Origin: Voacanga thouarsii
Lineage: Eukaryota > Streptophyta > Magnoliopsida > Gentianales > Apocynaceae
Length of the DNA: 64,000 nucleotides
Assembly: GCA_026120185.1 (NCBI GenBank)
Contig: JANUWF010001497.1
Location: 1,414,501-1,478,500 of the forward strand
Direction: 5' to 3'
Each line of letters begins with the position of its first letter. Positions within the stretch are counted from its first letter, which is position 1. A program made the translations under genes and the position numbers. The notes under the pieces are model-generated. The model worked only from the letters and a program-made list of their open reading frames with translations, was not told the origin of the DNA and searched no databases. Below, piece after piece: positions 44,288 through 55,310 of this stretch.

Positions 44288-44494
44288 ATTGTTTTTGGAA
44301 GTTTTTGAAAAATCGCCGTCATTGTTGCAGAACACAGGCGGCGCTGGCTCCGACTTCCAATCCGGTGCAGGTTCTATTCTGTTCACAATGTCCGAAAATT
44401 GTTTTTGGAAGAGAAAAATTTTTGAAAACCAAAACAGAGTTGGTGCCGGCTCCGGCTTCCAAACCGACGCGGGTTCTGCTTTGTTTGCAACCTC
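44288..44494 (+). repeat. Two-unit GC-rich tandem repeat in the Angela leader
   Basis: Two units of roughly 100 bases each start ATTGTTTTTGGAAG and contain GGCKCYGGCTCCGRCTTCCA. The translation GAGSDFQSGAGS-like in one frame simply mirrors the repeat. Counterparts rich in GGCGCCGG occur in the other two leaders (about 33950-34110 and 54710-54890). Confidence 0.8.
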
Positions 44495-45271
44495 TAGGTA
44501 TCTTAAAAAATAAAAAAAAAATCCGGAACAAAATTTTGGAAGGGAAAATCTCATTTGATGAGTAACGGGACCCAAAAAGCATTTTCTCAAAATTAGTTTT
44601 GAGACAAACAATTTTGTTTTTCAAAATAATGATTTTAAAAATCTAAAATTAGTATATCTTTCTAAAATAGTGATTTTAGAATTTGTTTTGTCTTTCCAAA
44701 ATAGTGATTTTAGAATGATAAAAATATATGTTTATTTTGTTTAAGCATAGTCAATGGCATTGTGGATGGTTATGGACTAAAACTGATTATATCTATTCAT
44801 GCATTTTACAGTTTTGGTTTTTATGAAATAGGGCCTGCGTGTCCTACCTTCTCTAGAATTCTTGTGTAATTCTCTTTTCATCTAACTCCCCTCAAATGTA
44901 ACTCGATGTTTTCTCTCTTTAGGAAATTATGTAATTTGTTTACATAAGTTAGATATGAGTAGAATTATTTTATTCTGGAGATGGCAACCAAAACAAGGCG
45001 AGGAGGTACGACCTTCTACTTAAATCATGCATGAACACATAGGGTTAACTATATTAATTTCTTTTGTGGCTCAAAGAAATTAATTTAGAGTAAAGTCCAT
45101 AACTATACCACGTAATCGCTTTATTACTATGATTATCAATTATGTGATTTATTGATTTTATGCATGTCATTCAACGAAATTACTAAAAGGAACAAATCTC
45201 TCAATTAATATTAAACCTAATTTCTTATGTTAATATAATAAGAACGAGAGTCCTTTTTCGAGACCAGGTTG

Positions 45272-45535
45272 TTGGGCAAACCCAAGCCTACTTGACATCG
45301 GGTATGTTCAAGCTATGGAATTAAATTCCTGATTAATGGGTCGGGTTTAACTAAATTCTTTATCTCGGTTGGGCAAATTCAAGCATAAAGAAATTTAGAG
45401 GAAAAGTTGGGGTAGCCCAAAAGTCTTTAAGATTAAAAGTTGTTAATCACCTAATGATCCGGTAGTTACATACGATATAATTGGTATTGGATACCTACCA
45501 ATGAACTTAAGGATGGCTTGTTGGGCAAACCCAAG
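45272..45535 (+). repeat. Repeated TTGGGCAAACCCAAG hairpin motif
   Basis: Exact copies at 45272-45286 and 45521-45535 and a decayed one at 45369-45383. TTGGG and CCCAA can pair over the 4-base loop CAAA. Four related copies lie in the leader at 32801-33160. Confidence 0.75.
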
Positions 45536-45689
45536 GTTATTCTTAAGGAATTTGGATACTGGTCCACTAGGAAAGCTTCCAACGGGCTTTCCCGAATCAA
45601 CAGTGAGGGCTATTGGTTAATTATTTGCATATCATGTGCATATACAAGTAGCTAATGTTCTCTATCTTCACATCTAGGTCACTTGCATC

Positions 45690-46491
45690 ATGTCAACGAA
45701 CTTGAACTTACGTAGCATCTTGGAAACCAATAAGTTAACTGAATCAAACTATCTCGACCATTATAGAAATTTGAGAATCGTTCTCAAATCAGAAAAGTTG
45801 CTCTACATGCTAGATGCTCCTATTCCACCACCACCAGCCCAAGATACTCATGCTGATGAGCTTGCTGTCCATAGAAGGCACAAAAAGGATAGTGATACAG
45901 CATCATGTATTATGCTGGCATCCATGACTCCTGAGTTGCAAAAACAGCACGAGCATATGGATGCTCAATCGATCATTTTACATCTTCAAAATCTGTTTGA
46001 TGCCCAAGCTAGAACTGAGAGATATGAAATCTCGAAGCAACTATTTCGTTGAAAAATGGCAGAGGGTTCTTCTATGGCCACTCATGGGCTGAAGATGCTG
46101 GGCTTGATCGAGAAGCTTGGATCTCTCGGGTTTGCAATGAATCATGACTTAAGTGTTGACTTAATTCTACAATCTTTGCCTAATAGTTTCTCACAATTTG
46201 TGATTAACTATCAGATAAACAAGATTGAGTCCACCATTCTTAAATTGATCAATCTTCTCAAAACTGTTGAGTCCTCCATGAAGAAGGATTCTAATGCGGT
46301 TTTAATGGTAGAATCTTCCTCTTCTAAGAAGAAAGTTCAAAAGAAGAAGAAGAAGATTCCCATGAAGCCCAAAGGTGGTTGAACAAGAAGGACGTAGCTA
46401 CCAAGGGCCCATGCCATCATTGCGGAAAGATGGGCCACTGGAGGCACAACTGCAAAGCCTACTGGGAGACCATTAAGGATAAGAAGTAGAA
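45690..46491 (+). pseudogene. Angela gag
   Basis: The ATG at 45690 starts MSTNLNLRSILETNKLTESN, the typical Angela/BARE Gag N-terminus. The frame runs to a TGA at 46050-46052 (Cys expected after LFR) and continues in the same frame as KMAEGSSMATHGLKMLGLIE, then DLILQSLPNSFSQFVINYQI to a stop at 46380. A one-base shift gives KDVATKGPCHHCGKMGHWRH, whose zinc knuckle spans 46412-46453 (C-X2-C-X4-H-X4-C intact). A TAG at 46487-46489 blocks the link to the protease frame. Gag would form the particle and bind RNA. Lys-rich stretch before the knuckle fits a nucleocapsid. Confidence 0.92.
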
Positions 46492-46528
46492 AGAGAAGCT
46501 TACAAGCACTTCTACTTCTTCTCCAGGT

Positions 46529-47245
46529 ATGTTTATGATTGAGATAAATACTACCTTTAAAAATGAGACATGGGTATTAGATACCGGATGTGGATCTCAT
46601 TTGTGCAATAACTTGCAGGGACTAAAGAGCAGTAGAAGGCTAGATAAAAGCGATGTGGATCTACGTACTGCAAATGGGGCAAAGGTTGCTGCACTTGCTG
46701 TAGGGACATACAAGCTGAACCTGCCTTCAGAATTAATTCTAGAACTGCAAAACTATTATTATGTACCAGTTTTAATCAAAAACGTTACCTCAGTTGCATG
46801 TTTAGACTTTTGTGGATATCATTTAATATTTAAGAATAAATGTTGTTCTTTTTCATTAAATGATATTTACTATAGTTTAGCAACTTTGGTTAATGGTTTA
46901 TATGTTCTAGACTTGGATAATCCAATTCTCAATATAAACAATAAGAAACCTAAAATGAATAACTCTAACACCTCTTACTTATGGCATTGTCGTTTGGGCC
47001 ATGTAAACGAAAATCATATTTCTAAGTTACATAAGCTTAGTGACTTAGGGCCATTTGATTATGAATCATATGGCACATGCGAATCTTGTTTACTAGGTAA
47101 AATGACTAAAACTCTTTTTTCAGGAAAAGGAGAACGGGCCAAAGAGTTATTAGAACTCATACATTCTGATATATGTGACCCAATGTCAATACAAACAAGA
47201 GGAGGTTACAACTATTTCATAACCTTTATCGATGACTTCTCATGA
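46529..47245 (+). CDS. Angela protease, GAG-pre-integrase and integrase start, open segment
   Basis: 238 codons in the pol frame. The aspartic protease active site is WVLDTGCGSHLCNN (D-T-G at 46580-46588). After the flap region, LWHCRLGHVNENHISKLHKL and TCESCLLGKMTKTLF give the H-H-C-C zinc-binding domain preceding integrase (about 46980-47115). The integrase core begins with ELIHSDICDPM (first catalytic Asp, about 47163-47172) and YNYFITFIDDFS. A TGA follows FIDDFS at the codon where Arg is normal. The ATG is internal to the polyprotein. Neighbouring frames continue the same protein on both sides. Confidence 0.93.
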   Translation: MFMIEINTTFKNETWVLDTGCGSHLCNNLQGLKSSRRLDKSDVDLRTANGAKVAALAVGTYKLNLPSELILELQNYYYVPVLIKNVTSVACLDFCGYHLIFKNKCCSFSLNDIYYSLATLVNGLYVLDLDNPILNINNKKPKMNNSNTSYLWHCRLGHVNENHISKLHKLSDLGPFDYESYGTCESCLLGKMTKTLFSGKGERAKELLELIHSDICDPMSIQTRGGYNYFITFIDDFS

Positions 47246-48088
47246 TACGGGTATTTGTATTTGATAAAATACAAATCTAAGGCATTTGAAAGGTTCAAAG
47301 ACTTCAAGAATGAAATAAAGAAACAACTTGACAAAAGTATTAAGACTCTAAAATCTAATCGAGGAGGGGAATACTTGAGCCAAGAGTTTCTGAGCTATCT
47401 TAGAGATAATGGGATATTATCTCAATGGACTCCACCACATACACCTGAACACAACAGTGTATCTGAGAGAAGAAATCGAACCCTTCTAGACATGGTACGG
47501 ACCATGATGGCTTTTGCAGACCTACCAAAATCGTTTTGGGGGCATGCACTAGAGACTTCTGTTTATATACTGAACAGAGTTCTGACAAAATTAGTTGATA
47601 CTACCCCATTTGAGATGTTCTTTGGCAAGAGACCAAGGTTATCTCACTTGAGAGTATAGGGGTTGTCCTGCCTTTGTTAAAAGGCCACAGTTAGACAAAC
47701 TTGATAATAAGTCTAACAAGTGTTTGTTTGTGGTTTCGGATATTACTTCTATCTACCCTCCGAAAATAAATTGTTTGTTTCGAAGTATACCGTCGTCTTA
47801 GAGAAGGAGCACATGCTCAAAGGGGATAGTGGGAGTACGACTGAACTCAGTGAAGTTCATGAAGATCAAACAAACGAGGACCAACCATCTAACCCCACAT
47901 CTATTGAGAGAATAGATGAACCTTCTAATACATAAGAACCTCGTAGATCTAGAAGGATACGTGTGGCACCTAAGAGATATAGATTTCTCATTAGTGACCG
48001 CAATGACGTATTGCTCATAGATGAAGATGAGCCTACTACCTACAAAGATATTCTGAATAGTTCAGAATCTGACAAATAGCTTAAGACC
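47246..48088 (+). pseudogene. Angela integrase core and C-terminal linker
   Basis: After the stop the frame continues YGYLYLIKYKSKAFERFKDF, then TLKSNRGGEYLSQEFLSYL. The second catalytic Asp, expected before RGGEY, is Asn (AAT at 47357-47359). HNSVSERRNRTLLDMVRTMM keeps the catalytic Glu, and LPKSFWGHALETSVYILNRV and FEMFFGKRPRLSHLRV follow. A frame break at about 47660 leads to LPSENKLFVSKYTVVLEKEH (47720-47935), then a linker with RRSRRIRVAP-like and LLIDEDEPTTYKD before RT. It would have integrated the cDNA. Confidence 0.9.
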
Positions 48089-48700
48089 ATGAAGTCAAAA
48101 ATGGATTCTATGTACGACAACCAAGTATGGAATTTGGTTGATCCACCCAAAAGAATTAAACCTATTGGGTGCAAGTGGATTTTCAAGAAGAAAATGGACA
48201 TGGATGGTAACTTAGTTACCTATAAAGAACGACTAGTGGCGAAAGGTTATCGTCAACAGCATAGTATTGACTATGATGAAACCTTCTCGTCAGTAGCCAT
48301 GTTGAAATCCATCAGGATACTCCTAGCCATTACTGCTCATTATGATTATGAGATTTGGCAAATGGATGTAAAAACAGCTTTTCTAAATGGAAATCTGATT
48401 GAGGAAGTGTATATGACACAACCTGAGATTTCACATCCAATGATAGTACAAAGGTGTGCAAGCTGCAAAGGTCCATTTATGGACTTAAGCAGGCTTCTAG
48501 GAGTTGGAACATCCGTTTTGATGAAATAATCAAAGAGTTTGGTTTCATTCAAAACATGGATAGCATATTGCTAATAGGAAACGATATACCTGTCTTGCAA
48601 ATGGTTAAAATTTAGTTGTCCAAACAATTTTCCATGAAAGATCTTGGAGAAGCAACCTATATTCTTGGAATAAGGATCTATAGAGATAGATCCAAAAGGT
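48089..48700 (+). pseudogene. Angela reverse transcriptase with deleted catalytic box
   Basis: The open part (48089-48529) reads PIGCKWIFKKKMDMDGNLVT, RLVAKGYRQQHSIDYDETFS and YDYEIWQMDVKTAFLNGNLI (first catalytic Asp), then EEVYMTQPE. A shift near 48450 moves SIYGLKQASRSWNIRFDEI to another frame. Further on, KEFGFIQNMD joins directly to SILLIGNDIP (about 48530-48590): the stretch of about two dozen residues that normally holds YVDD is missing. The frame continues [20 protein letters not shown] to the RNase H. Confidence 0.92.
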
Positions 48701-48734
48701 TGCTTGGTCTTTCACAGTCTACATCATAGATAAA

Positions 48735-49537
48735 GTGCTAAAAAAGTTTAGCATAGATCAATCCAAAAAGGGATTCTTAACCATGTCACATAGTGTAAGC
48801 CTTTTAAAGTCAATGTCTCCCAAGACACAAGTTGAAAGGGATCACATGAGTAAGATTCCATATGCCTCGGCAGTTGGATCTATCATGTATGCTATGATAT
48901 GTACTAGGCCTGATGTATCTTGTGCTCTTAGTTTGACGAGTAGATACCAATCCGACCCTGGTGAGGGTCATTGGGCGGTTGTAAAGAACATCCTTAAGTA
49001 CTTACAAAGGACTAAAGATATGTTCTTAGTATATGGAGAAGGTGATTTGAAAATAAACGGGTATACTGATGCCAGTTTTCAATCTGACAAGGATGATTTC
49101 AAATCACAATCCGGCTATGTGTTTACGTTGTGTGGAGAGGCAATAAGTTGGAAAAGTTCCAAACAAGAGACTATTGCCAACTCTACGACAAAAGCTGAGT
49201 ACATAGCTGCTTCTGAAGTAGCTAAAGAGGCTATTTGGATCAAGAATTTTGTGACGGAATTGGGTGTGGTTCCTAATGTTGGTGGTCCAATAACCTTGTA
49301 TTGTGACAACAATGGAGCCATTGCACAAGCAAAGAAGCCACGGTCTCACCAACGATCCAAACACGTACTAGATGCTATCATCTGATCCAGGAGATCATAG
49401 ATAGGAATGATGTAAAGATAGAGAGAGTTCCCACGGATAAGAACATAGCTGACCCGCTTACCAAGACACTATCCCAAAAGAAACATGATTATCATGTTGA
49501 GTCATTCGGTATTAGATACATGAATGATTGGCTCTAG
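48735..49537 (+). CDS. Angela RNase H, open segment plus C-terminus
   Basis: Open at 48735-49385: MLKKFSIDQSKKGFLTMSHS, then SIMYAMICTRPDVSCALSLT and RYQSDPGEGHWAVVKNILKY, then RNase H motifs [34 protein letters not shown] and SHQRSKHVLDA. After a one-base shift at about 49375 the tail continues [31 protein letters not shown] and [10 protein letters not shown] to the TAG at 49535-49537. It matches the minus-strand fragment at 36290-37195 closely. It removes template RNA. The PPT follows directly. Confidence 0.93.
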
Positions 49538-49538
49538 T

Positions 49539-49551
49539 GCAAGTGGGAGTT
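49539..49551 (+). promoter_or_regulatory. Polypurine tract of the complete Angela element
   Basis: GCAAGTGGGAGTT directly before the 3' LTR start TGTTAG at 49552. Confidence 0.92.
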
Positions 49552-51147
49552 TGTTAGTGTTGTGCCCTAGGGGCAATCACTTGTACATTGTATATTACAT
49601 ATTTTATTTTAATAAAAGACATTATTTATCTTACAATTTCTTTTGTTTACTTTAAGTAATATAACTATTCGATAAAGTCCCTAGTACAACACTGTGTTAG
49701 ACTTCCTGACTTGATCAGGCGGTGGTTCTCATAATCGTGAGTATTGAGATACTCAAAGTTAACACATGGATGCTTGTTAATGGAATAAGTTCATTGGATG
49801 ACCTAGCCTTGAGATAATCACATGGATAACTATTTAGTGTCAGTGATATAATCTCAATATAGTAAACGTGCAAGCATCCTTAGACTTGAGATCTCTAAGG
49901 TACTTTGTTTGCTGAGCCTTGTACTTTGATTCCAATCTTCGGAGCTCAATCGAGGGCTGCCTATAGGATGGATATTGGGTACATTGTGAGGTAAACGAAA
50001 GTAGTTAAGAGAGTCAATAAATGATTCACCACTCCTAATAGTATGGGCGAATATCTAATTGTAGGAATTACTACTCGAGAAGTCCTTAGCCAAGTCAACT
50101 GTGTATTGAAAATAGTGCCAATTGATACACATCTAGAGTAGTGGGTTCCTGGTACAAGTACTATTGTATTCGGGCCAAAATTATTTCTGGAGGGAGTTGG
50201 CACTAATTCCGTACTTCAAACCGAATGAGATATTGTATGGTGAAAATGAGTTAATTGCACTGAAGTTTGTTATTGAAGGGTTCATATCAAGCCACTTGAC
50301 TTCCTAGACTCTTGGGTGGTCATAATGTGTTGCTAGATACCGCTCATGATCTGGGAATATGGGTTTATTAATTGATGAATTAATAAACCAATCCTGATTA
50401 GAATTAATAGGATTAATTATAATTAATTATGGATTATTAATCTCAAAGACGTTTGGATTAATTCATGTTCTCTACTAATTGACTGGGAAACCTAATAGGT
50501 CATACACAATGAAGGATTATATACTCAAGATGTTATTTGATAACATAGTGGGGTTAATTGAGAGAAAGAGAAGTTGTTGTGGATAAATTATAATTAGTTA
50601 TAATTTGTGGCCCAAGTTGTAATTGTGAGAACTTAATGTTTCCAATTACAATTAGACAATTCTAATAGGATTAGAATTCTCAGTTTTGGGAAGGGAATTT
50701 CGTGTGATATATAGTAGATATAACACACGCAAACCCTAGTTGATGAGACACACGAAAATCCCAGCAATAATTAACATTCTGTCTTCTTCTCTCTCCTTCT
50801 CGTTTTGCTAAAAACAAGAGAGCCCTAGCCGCCATTATTATTTTTGCTAGCACAGGAAATTTTGGTGCTTAAGTGTATCTTCTGTGTGGATTACTGTTAG
50901 AGATAATCACATACTCTGATTATAGTGGTTAGACGTTCAACTCACGTAGAGGTTGATCACAAAGATTGCTGGATCGCGCCTCGACTTGAAGAAGAAAATT
51001 TTTATTCTTCGGATGATCACCCAAAGGTAAAAATTGTTACCTTTACTCATTTTATGTCTTGTTTTCCACACATAGACGGGTCCTGGAAGGGTATCTCGTT
51101 TTATTTTTCGTTGCGCCGCATACGATACGAGTCTGAGATACCCAACA
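49552..51147 (+). repeat. 3' LTR of the complete Angela element
   Basis: 1596 bp, TGTTAGTGTTGTG to ATACCCAACA. Shorter than its partner mainly because of a 128-bp deletion at about 49698-49704 between two TGTGTTA repeats. Confidence 0.96.
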
Positions 51148-51891
51148 AGTTAATCCTTGTTCAGACATGAACTGAATACCATTACTCCCCTCCACTAACC
51201 TTGCACAACTAAACTCCATAACCACACCTCAAATTTCTCCTACAATCATTCCAATCAAACTTCCATTTGAATTTCAAAATTTTCAGCATTTGCTCCATGG
51301 AAACACCCTTGGATTAGGCTTTATAACCAGAAATTCTTCTACCATTGGACTTAGAAATTCAGCTAGCCTTATAGTTCTCTCAACCCTCATTCATTTTAGC
51401 AAAACACAGCAAACCAGTTAGCCATTTGCAACTCCAAGAAACCTCCATCAATCAAACACCATTAACACATCTTCCACCTCAAAGCACTCCTTAAATTTCT
51501 CCATTTGAATTTCAAACAACCAGATTTTTTTATTCCTCCCTAAACTGAAAACCAAAATCCCTAAACTCCCTCAATCATTCAGCCAATCCTTTTTAGAAAA
51601 TTCGTCCAGCATTCCCTTCTAATCCTCTCCATTTTCACCAAGAACATACACTACCTTTCTTCAAGCCAAAGACCACTCTAAACACCTCCAATTCCTCTCA
51701 AAAACTCCAAAACACACCTACATACTCCCTAGAATCCATTTCTAGAATTCATAACTTTAAATCTCGAAAATAAAATTTGCAATTGGATCAAAATCAGATT
51801 TTTCCTTGAAGTCTCAAGAACATCATCAAGGTAACCAAGAACAACTTTTGTTCATCTTCTCCCCTTCAACCTTTAACATGTCATACTAATG

Positions 51892-51901
51892 CTCTCTCTC
51901 T

Positions 51902-51978
<77 letters not shown>
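51892..51978. repeat. CT microsatellite in the T1 LTR
   Basis: About 43 CT units with two small interruptions near its start. The matching site in the solo T1 LTR has about 13 units (3484-3510). The ORF that runs through it is an artefact of the repeat. Confidence 0.95.
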
Positions 51979-51981
<3 letters not shown>

Positions 51982-52700
51982 CGAAATGGTTGCTACAACC
52001 ATAGTTGTTTTTCTTTCTCCTCTCTTAGACAATTCAAGACTCTCAAGCGCGTGGATCTTCTTAAATCTTCATCAAGATAGCCATCAACCAAGTATTTCTC
52101 TTTAACCTTTCTTTTGAATTCTGGATTCATGTCTCTTAGATGTTGATAGAGAGGATAGAATATGAATGGGGGATTCAATATATGCATATGTATGAAGGGG
52201 TTGAGATTGGAGCATGAGAATGATTGATCATGATTAAACTTTGAGAAATTCCTTGAGAATCGATGTATGCTCTCCATGTCTTAAGAGATTATGAATGTTT
52301 AAACATGCTAAATGTTATGTCACCTTTGGTGAGTAGGATATTATGTTCTTATTTTCATTGAAGCCGTGAGTATGATTATGCTTAGTAGAGATTTGGCCAT
52401 GTGATATTAGGATGGATTTAACCCTTGTTCATGAATAGAATAGTTTGTTGATTGATGCTAGAGTATATATTTATGATTCTTGTTAGTAATAGGAAAATTA
52501 TGATCATGACCTTGTTGATCCTAGGTTATTTTTATTAGCAAATTTTATTACCTTAATTAAAATTATCACTATGCTTTTTCTCCAAAGATTTCAAAATTCT
52601 TAGGAAGTTTTGGAAGTGGAATATTCAATGAGATAGTGATATTTTACTAGTCAAATAAATTATATCTTTTATTAAAAATAATATACATGTATTTATATAT

Positions 52701-52722
52701 AATAATAATAATAATAATAATA
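52701..52722. repeat. ATA trinucleotide repeat in the T1 LTR
   Basis: About seven AAT units in a very AT-rich part of the LTR. Confidence 0.8.
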
Positions 52723-54275
52723 AGTAAAATATTAATGACCTTATAGACCATATATTCATAAATATTATTTAAATTTATTTATTAATCAAAATTTAATAAA
52801 AGTTATTTATTATTAATTTTAATACGTATTGATTATTTGTTAAGAGAGTAATAATAATTTATTTTACTATTTAAGAATTACCATATTTTAATATCACCTA
52901 GGACTTAGGATTCTTCACCAATTAAACCCTAGTTTATTTATTAATATCAACACTCAAGATTTATTATTTGAATCTATACGTTATTAGTAATTATTTTACA
53001 AACCCTAGTTATTTTAACTTATCAAGCTAGACTTATTTTATAAAATCCTTTATCGTCTAGCCTTAAAGTTTAGGACATTAAGATCATGATTATAATAAGT
53101 TAAACTAGGATTATTTATGTAAGTAAATATAACTTGAATATAACCTTATGACTTGTGTTTACCCCAGGTGGAGTTAGGTCAGTTTTGGAAGATTTTTGAA
53201 TTTGATAGAGCAAAGGATCAGGTAAGATCTTGCATAAACTTATTGGAAGACAAAAGGTTACTATGGCAAGCCAAATGCGATGTGTATGGACACTCATTTT
53301 GTAAAGGCAACTAAGGACTATTTCCTTTTTATTTCAATCAAGCCAATCATTTGAAAATTTAAACAAGCAGTTTTGCACAAATACTAAACTCTTTCTAAAA
53401 CCCAACTTTGACACGAATTTTAGAAACCCTTAATTGCTATTTCCAAATAAAGCAATATATTATTAGTTTTCTCCCAAGTAGGGCAATCAACGTTGAGTAC
53501 TCAATAAGGGTAGACTACTAGGATTAGTCTTTGAAGGGTTAGGGTAAGTCTCTCAATAAGTGGCCACCTCTGAGGGGTGAATCCTTCCTGAATAGGATGC
53601 CAGTCTAGTAGGTCATGCCGGTCTGAATTAGCAAGTTTCAATCATGTGGACTGTGTATTTCCGGAATGGACAACCGGTAAGTTTGGGTGTAGAGAATGAG
53701 AAGCATCTCACCCCGTAGGCCGTACACCTACCTTTGTCAGTCTGCACAAAATGTGGCATTCTGACCGTTATATGGTCATGGAGCCCAACGTGTGGTAACC
53801 CATGGCTACCCATTTAAGTGATTGTATTTATTGTGCACATGTATGGTTTGAAAAGCAAAACGCCACTCTTTATTTTTAACATTATTTAATGCCTGCCAAC
53901 TCTTTCTCTTATGCAATTTTCACAACTTGTATACATGAACTGTTTTACTTGAAACACTCAAAGCACACACAGGCTTACTGAGATTTTTATCTCATCACCT
54001 TTTATGCCATGTTTTCAGGTTGATCCTGCTGTGGAGATGAGTAGCTAGATTTGTTGCCTACTTTGAAGACTTTATGTTATTCATTTTTTTTTTTTTTTGA
54101 GAGACGATAGTAATCAATTTATTTTGGATTTTTTCTTGAATTTTTAGGTTGTAATAAGTTCAATTTTAAAGTATTGCTTTTATTTCCTTCTGTGTGACCT
54201 AGTTATAAAGACCTCTTGTCCTTTGGACGGAGTGACATCCCCAGCCCTGTTGGGCCTAGGTAGTGGGGTGTTACA

Positions 54276-55298
54276 GAAAACCTCAAGTTTCATTTGAGTG
54301 GAGTTAAATGAGAAGAAAATTACATAAGAATTCTAGAAAAGACAGGATACGCAAGCCCTATTTTATAAAAACCAAAACTGTAAAATACATGAACAGATAT
54401 AATTGGTTTTAGTCCATAACCATCCACCATGCCATTAATTATGTTTAAACAAAATAAACATATAATTTTTATTATTCCAAATCACTATTTTGGAAAAATA
54501 AAACAAATTCTAAAATCAATATTTTAGAAAAATATATCAATTTTAAATTTTCAAAATCATTATTTTGAAAATAAAATTGTTTGTCTCAAAACTAATTTTG
54601 AGAAAATGCTTTTGAGTCCTATCTCTGGTAGAGAAAATTTTATTTTATCGCCTCTCATCAAATGAGATTTTTCCCTTTCAAAATTCTATTTAGAAAATTT
54701 ATTAATTGCTGGAATGTCGCAAAACAGCATCGAACCGGCGCCAGTTAGAAGCCCGAGGTAGTGTCGACTGCAGTTTGGTTTTAAGAAAATTTTTCCAGAA
54801 ACGATTTCTGGACGTCGTGGAACAGCACAGAACCGGCGCCGATTATTGGGCCAGAGCTGGCATCGGCTGCAGTCGAGAAGAGGCGGCAATTTTTGAAAAT
54901 TTTTTCAAAAACAATTTCTGGAGCCCTTATCTTCTGCAATGGTTTAATGAGAACAATTCTCAACAGAATTTTCTATTTTGAAGCTCAAAACAACAACCAA
55001 TTTGTTAATTTAAACAAAAAAAAATAAAAAATTAAATTCACAGGATGAAACGGAAGGCAATCAACACATGTTCAAGAAAACAATTTTTTGCAAAAACTTG
55101 CAGCACATAAAGAAAACATTTTTTTCGAAATATGCTGTAACTATTACACAATCATATTGTGCTACGGACTTAACCCACAATGCTCGAAACAATTTCGACT
55201 CGAGTGAAAAAAAATTTCACAGTGAACAGAGACAAACACAAATACATGAAATAGCTTTCACAAAAAAAAAAAAATGTCTGCAAACCACACATAGCAAG
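54276..55298 (-). other. Angela leader, truncated by T1
   Basis: Homologous to 33515-34528. It holds the GC-rich repeats (GAACCGGCGCC near 54733 and 54833) and an A-rich tract (55261-55274). The hairpin-motif region is beyond the T1 junction and not present here. ORFs are incidental. Confidence 0.85.
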
Positions 55299-55310
55299 GC
55301 TCTGATACCA
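55299..55310 (-). promoter_or_regulatory. Angela primer binding site
   Basis: The minus strand reads TGGTATCAGAGC next to the LTR end at 55312. Confidence 0.92.

Larger units (their letters stand above)
43926..45689 (+). other. Angela 5' leader between PBS and gag
   Basis: About 1.76 kb without convincing coding sequence. It holds a two-unit GC-rich tandem repeat (44288-44494) and several TTGGGCAAACCCAAG hairpins (45272-45535). Related leaders at 32801-34528 and 54276-55298 keep the same features. A long structured leader is usual for this lineage and could carry RNA dimerisation, packaging or translation-start signals. Confidence 0.85.
42185..51147 (+). mobile_element. Complete Angela-type Ty1/copia element
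   Basis: 8963 bp with 5' LTR (42185-43912), PBS, 1.76-kb leader, gag, protease, integrase, RT, RNase H (copia order, integrase before RT), PPT and 3' LTR (49552-51147). It is flanked by a perfect AGTTA duplication (42180-42184 and 51148-51152) and sits inside the T1 LTR. Gag resembles the BARE/Angela lineage (NLRSILETNKLT, then ARTERYEISKQLF). It has premature stops in gag, an Asp-to-Asn change in integrase and a deletion removing the RT YVDD box, so it could move only by help from other copies, if at all. Confidence 0.96.
37206..54275 (+). mobile_element. Tekay-like chromovirus T1, 5' truncated, with two nested copia insertions
   Basis: Plus strand: end of RT and RNase H, integrase (interrupted by an Angela solo LTR), chromodomain, PPT and 3' LTR (interrupted by a complete Angela element). 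The 5' LTR, gag, protease and most of RT are missing at the junction with the Angela fragment (TTGG microhomology, 37206-37209). The 3' LTR end at 54275 abuts the leader of a minus-strand Angela copy, which is the insertion target. Same family as the solo LTR at 1079-5436. Stops and shifts throughout. Confidence 0.9.
41017..54275 (+). repeat. 3' LTR of T1, split by an Angela element
   Basis: The LTR occupies 41017-42184 and 51153-54275 (about 4.29 kb in total), from TGTGAAACCCC to GGGGTGTTACA. Its two halves collinearly match the solo LTR at 1079-5436 read on the other strand. It includes an AT run (41086-41111), a tRNA-like module (41285-41338), a TATA-like TATAAATAAA (41400-41409), a long CT microsatellite (51892-51978) and an ATA run (52701-52722). 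No coding domain was seen in it. Confidence 0.93.

Noticed and set aside
44241..44565. Repetitive protein with GAGS-type repeats
   Set aside because: It is the translation of a GC-rich tandem repeat in the untranslated Angela leader; three frames are open because of the repeat.
51889..52080. Leu/Ser-repeat protein
   Set aside because: Pure artefact of the CT microsatellite.
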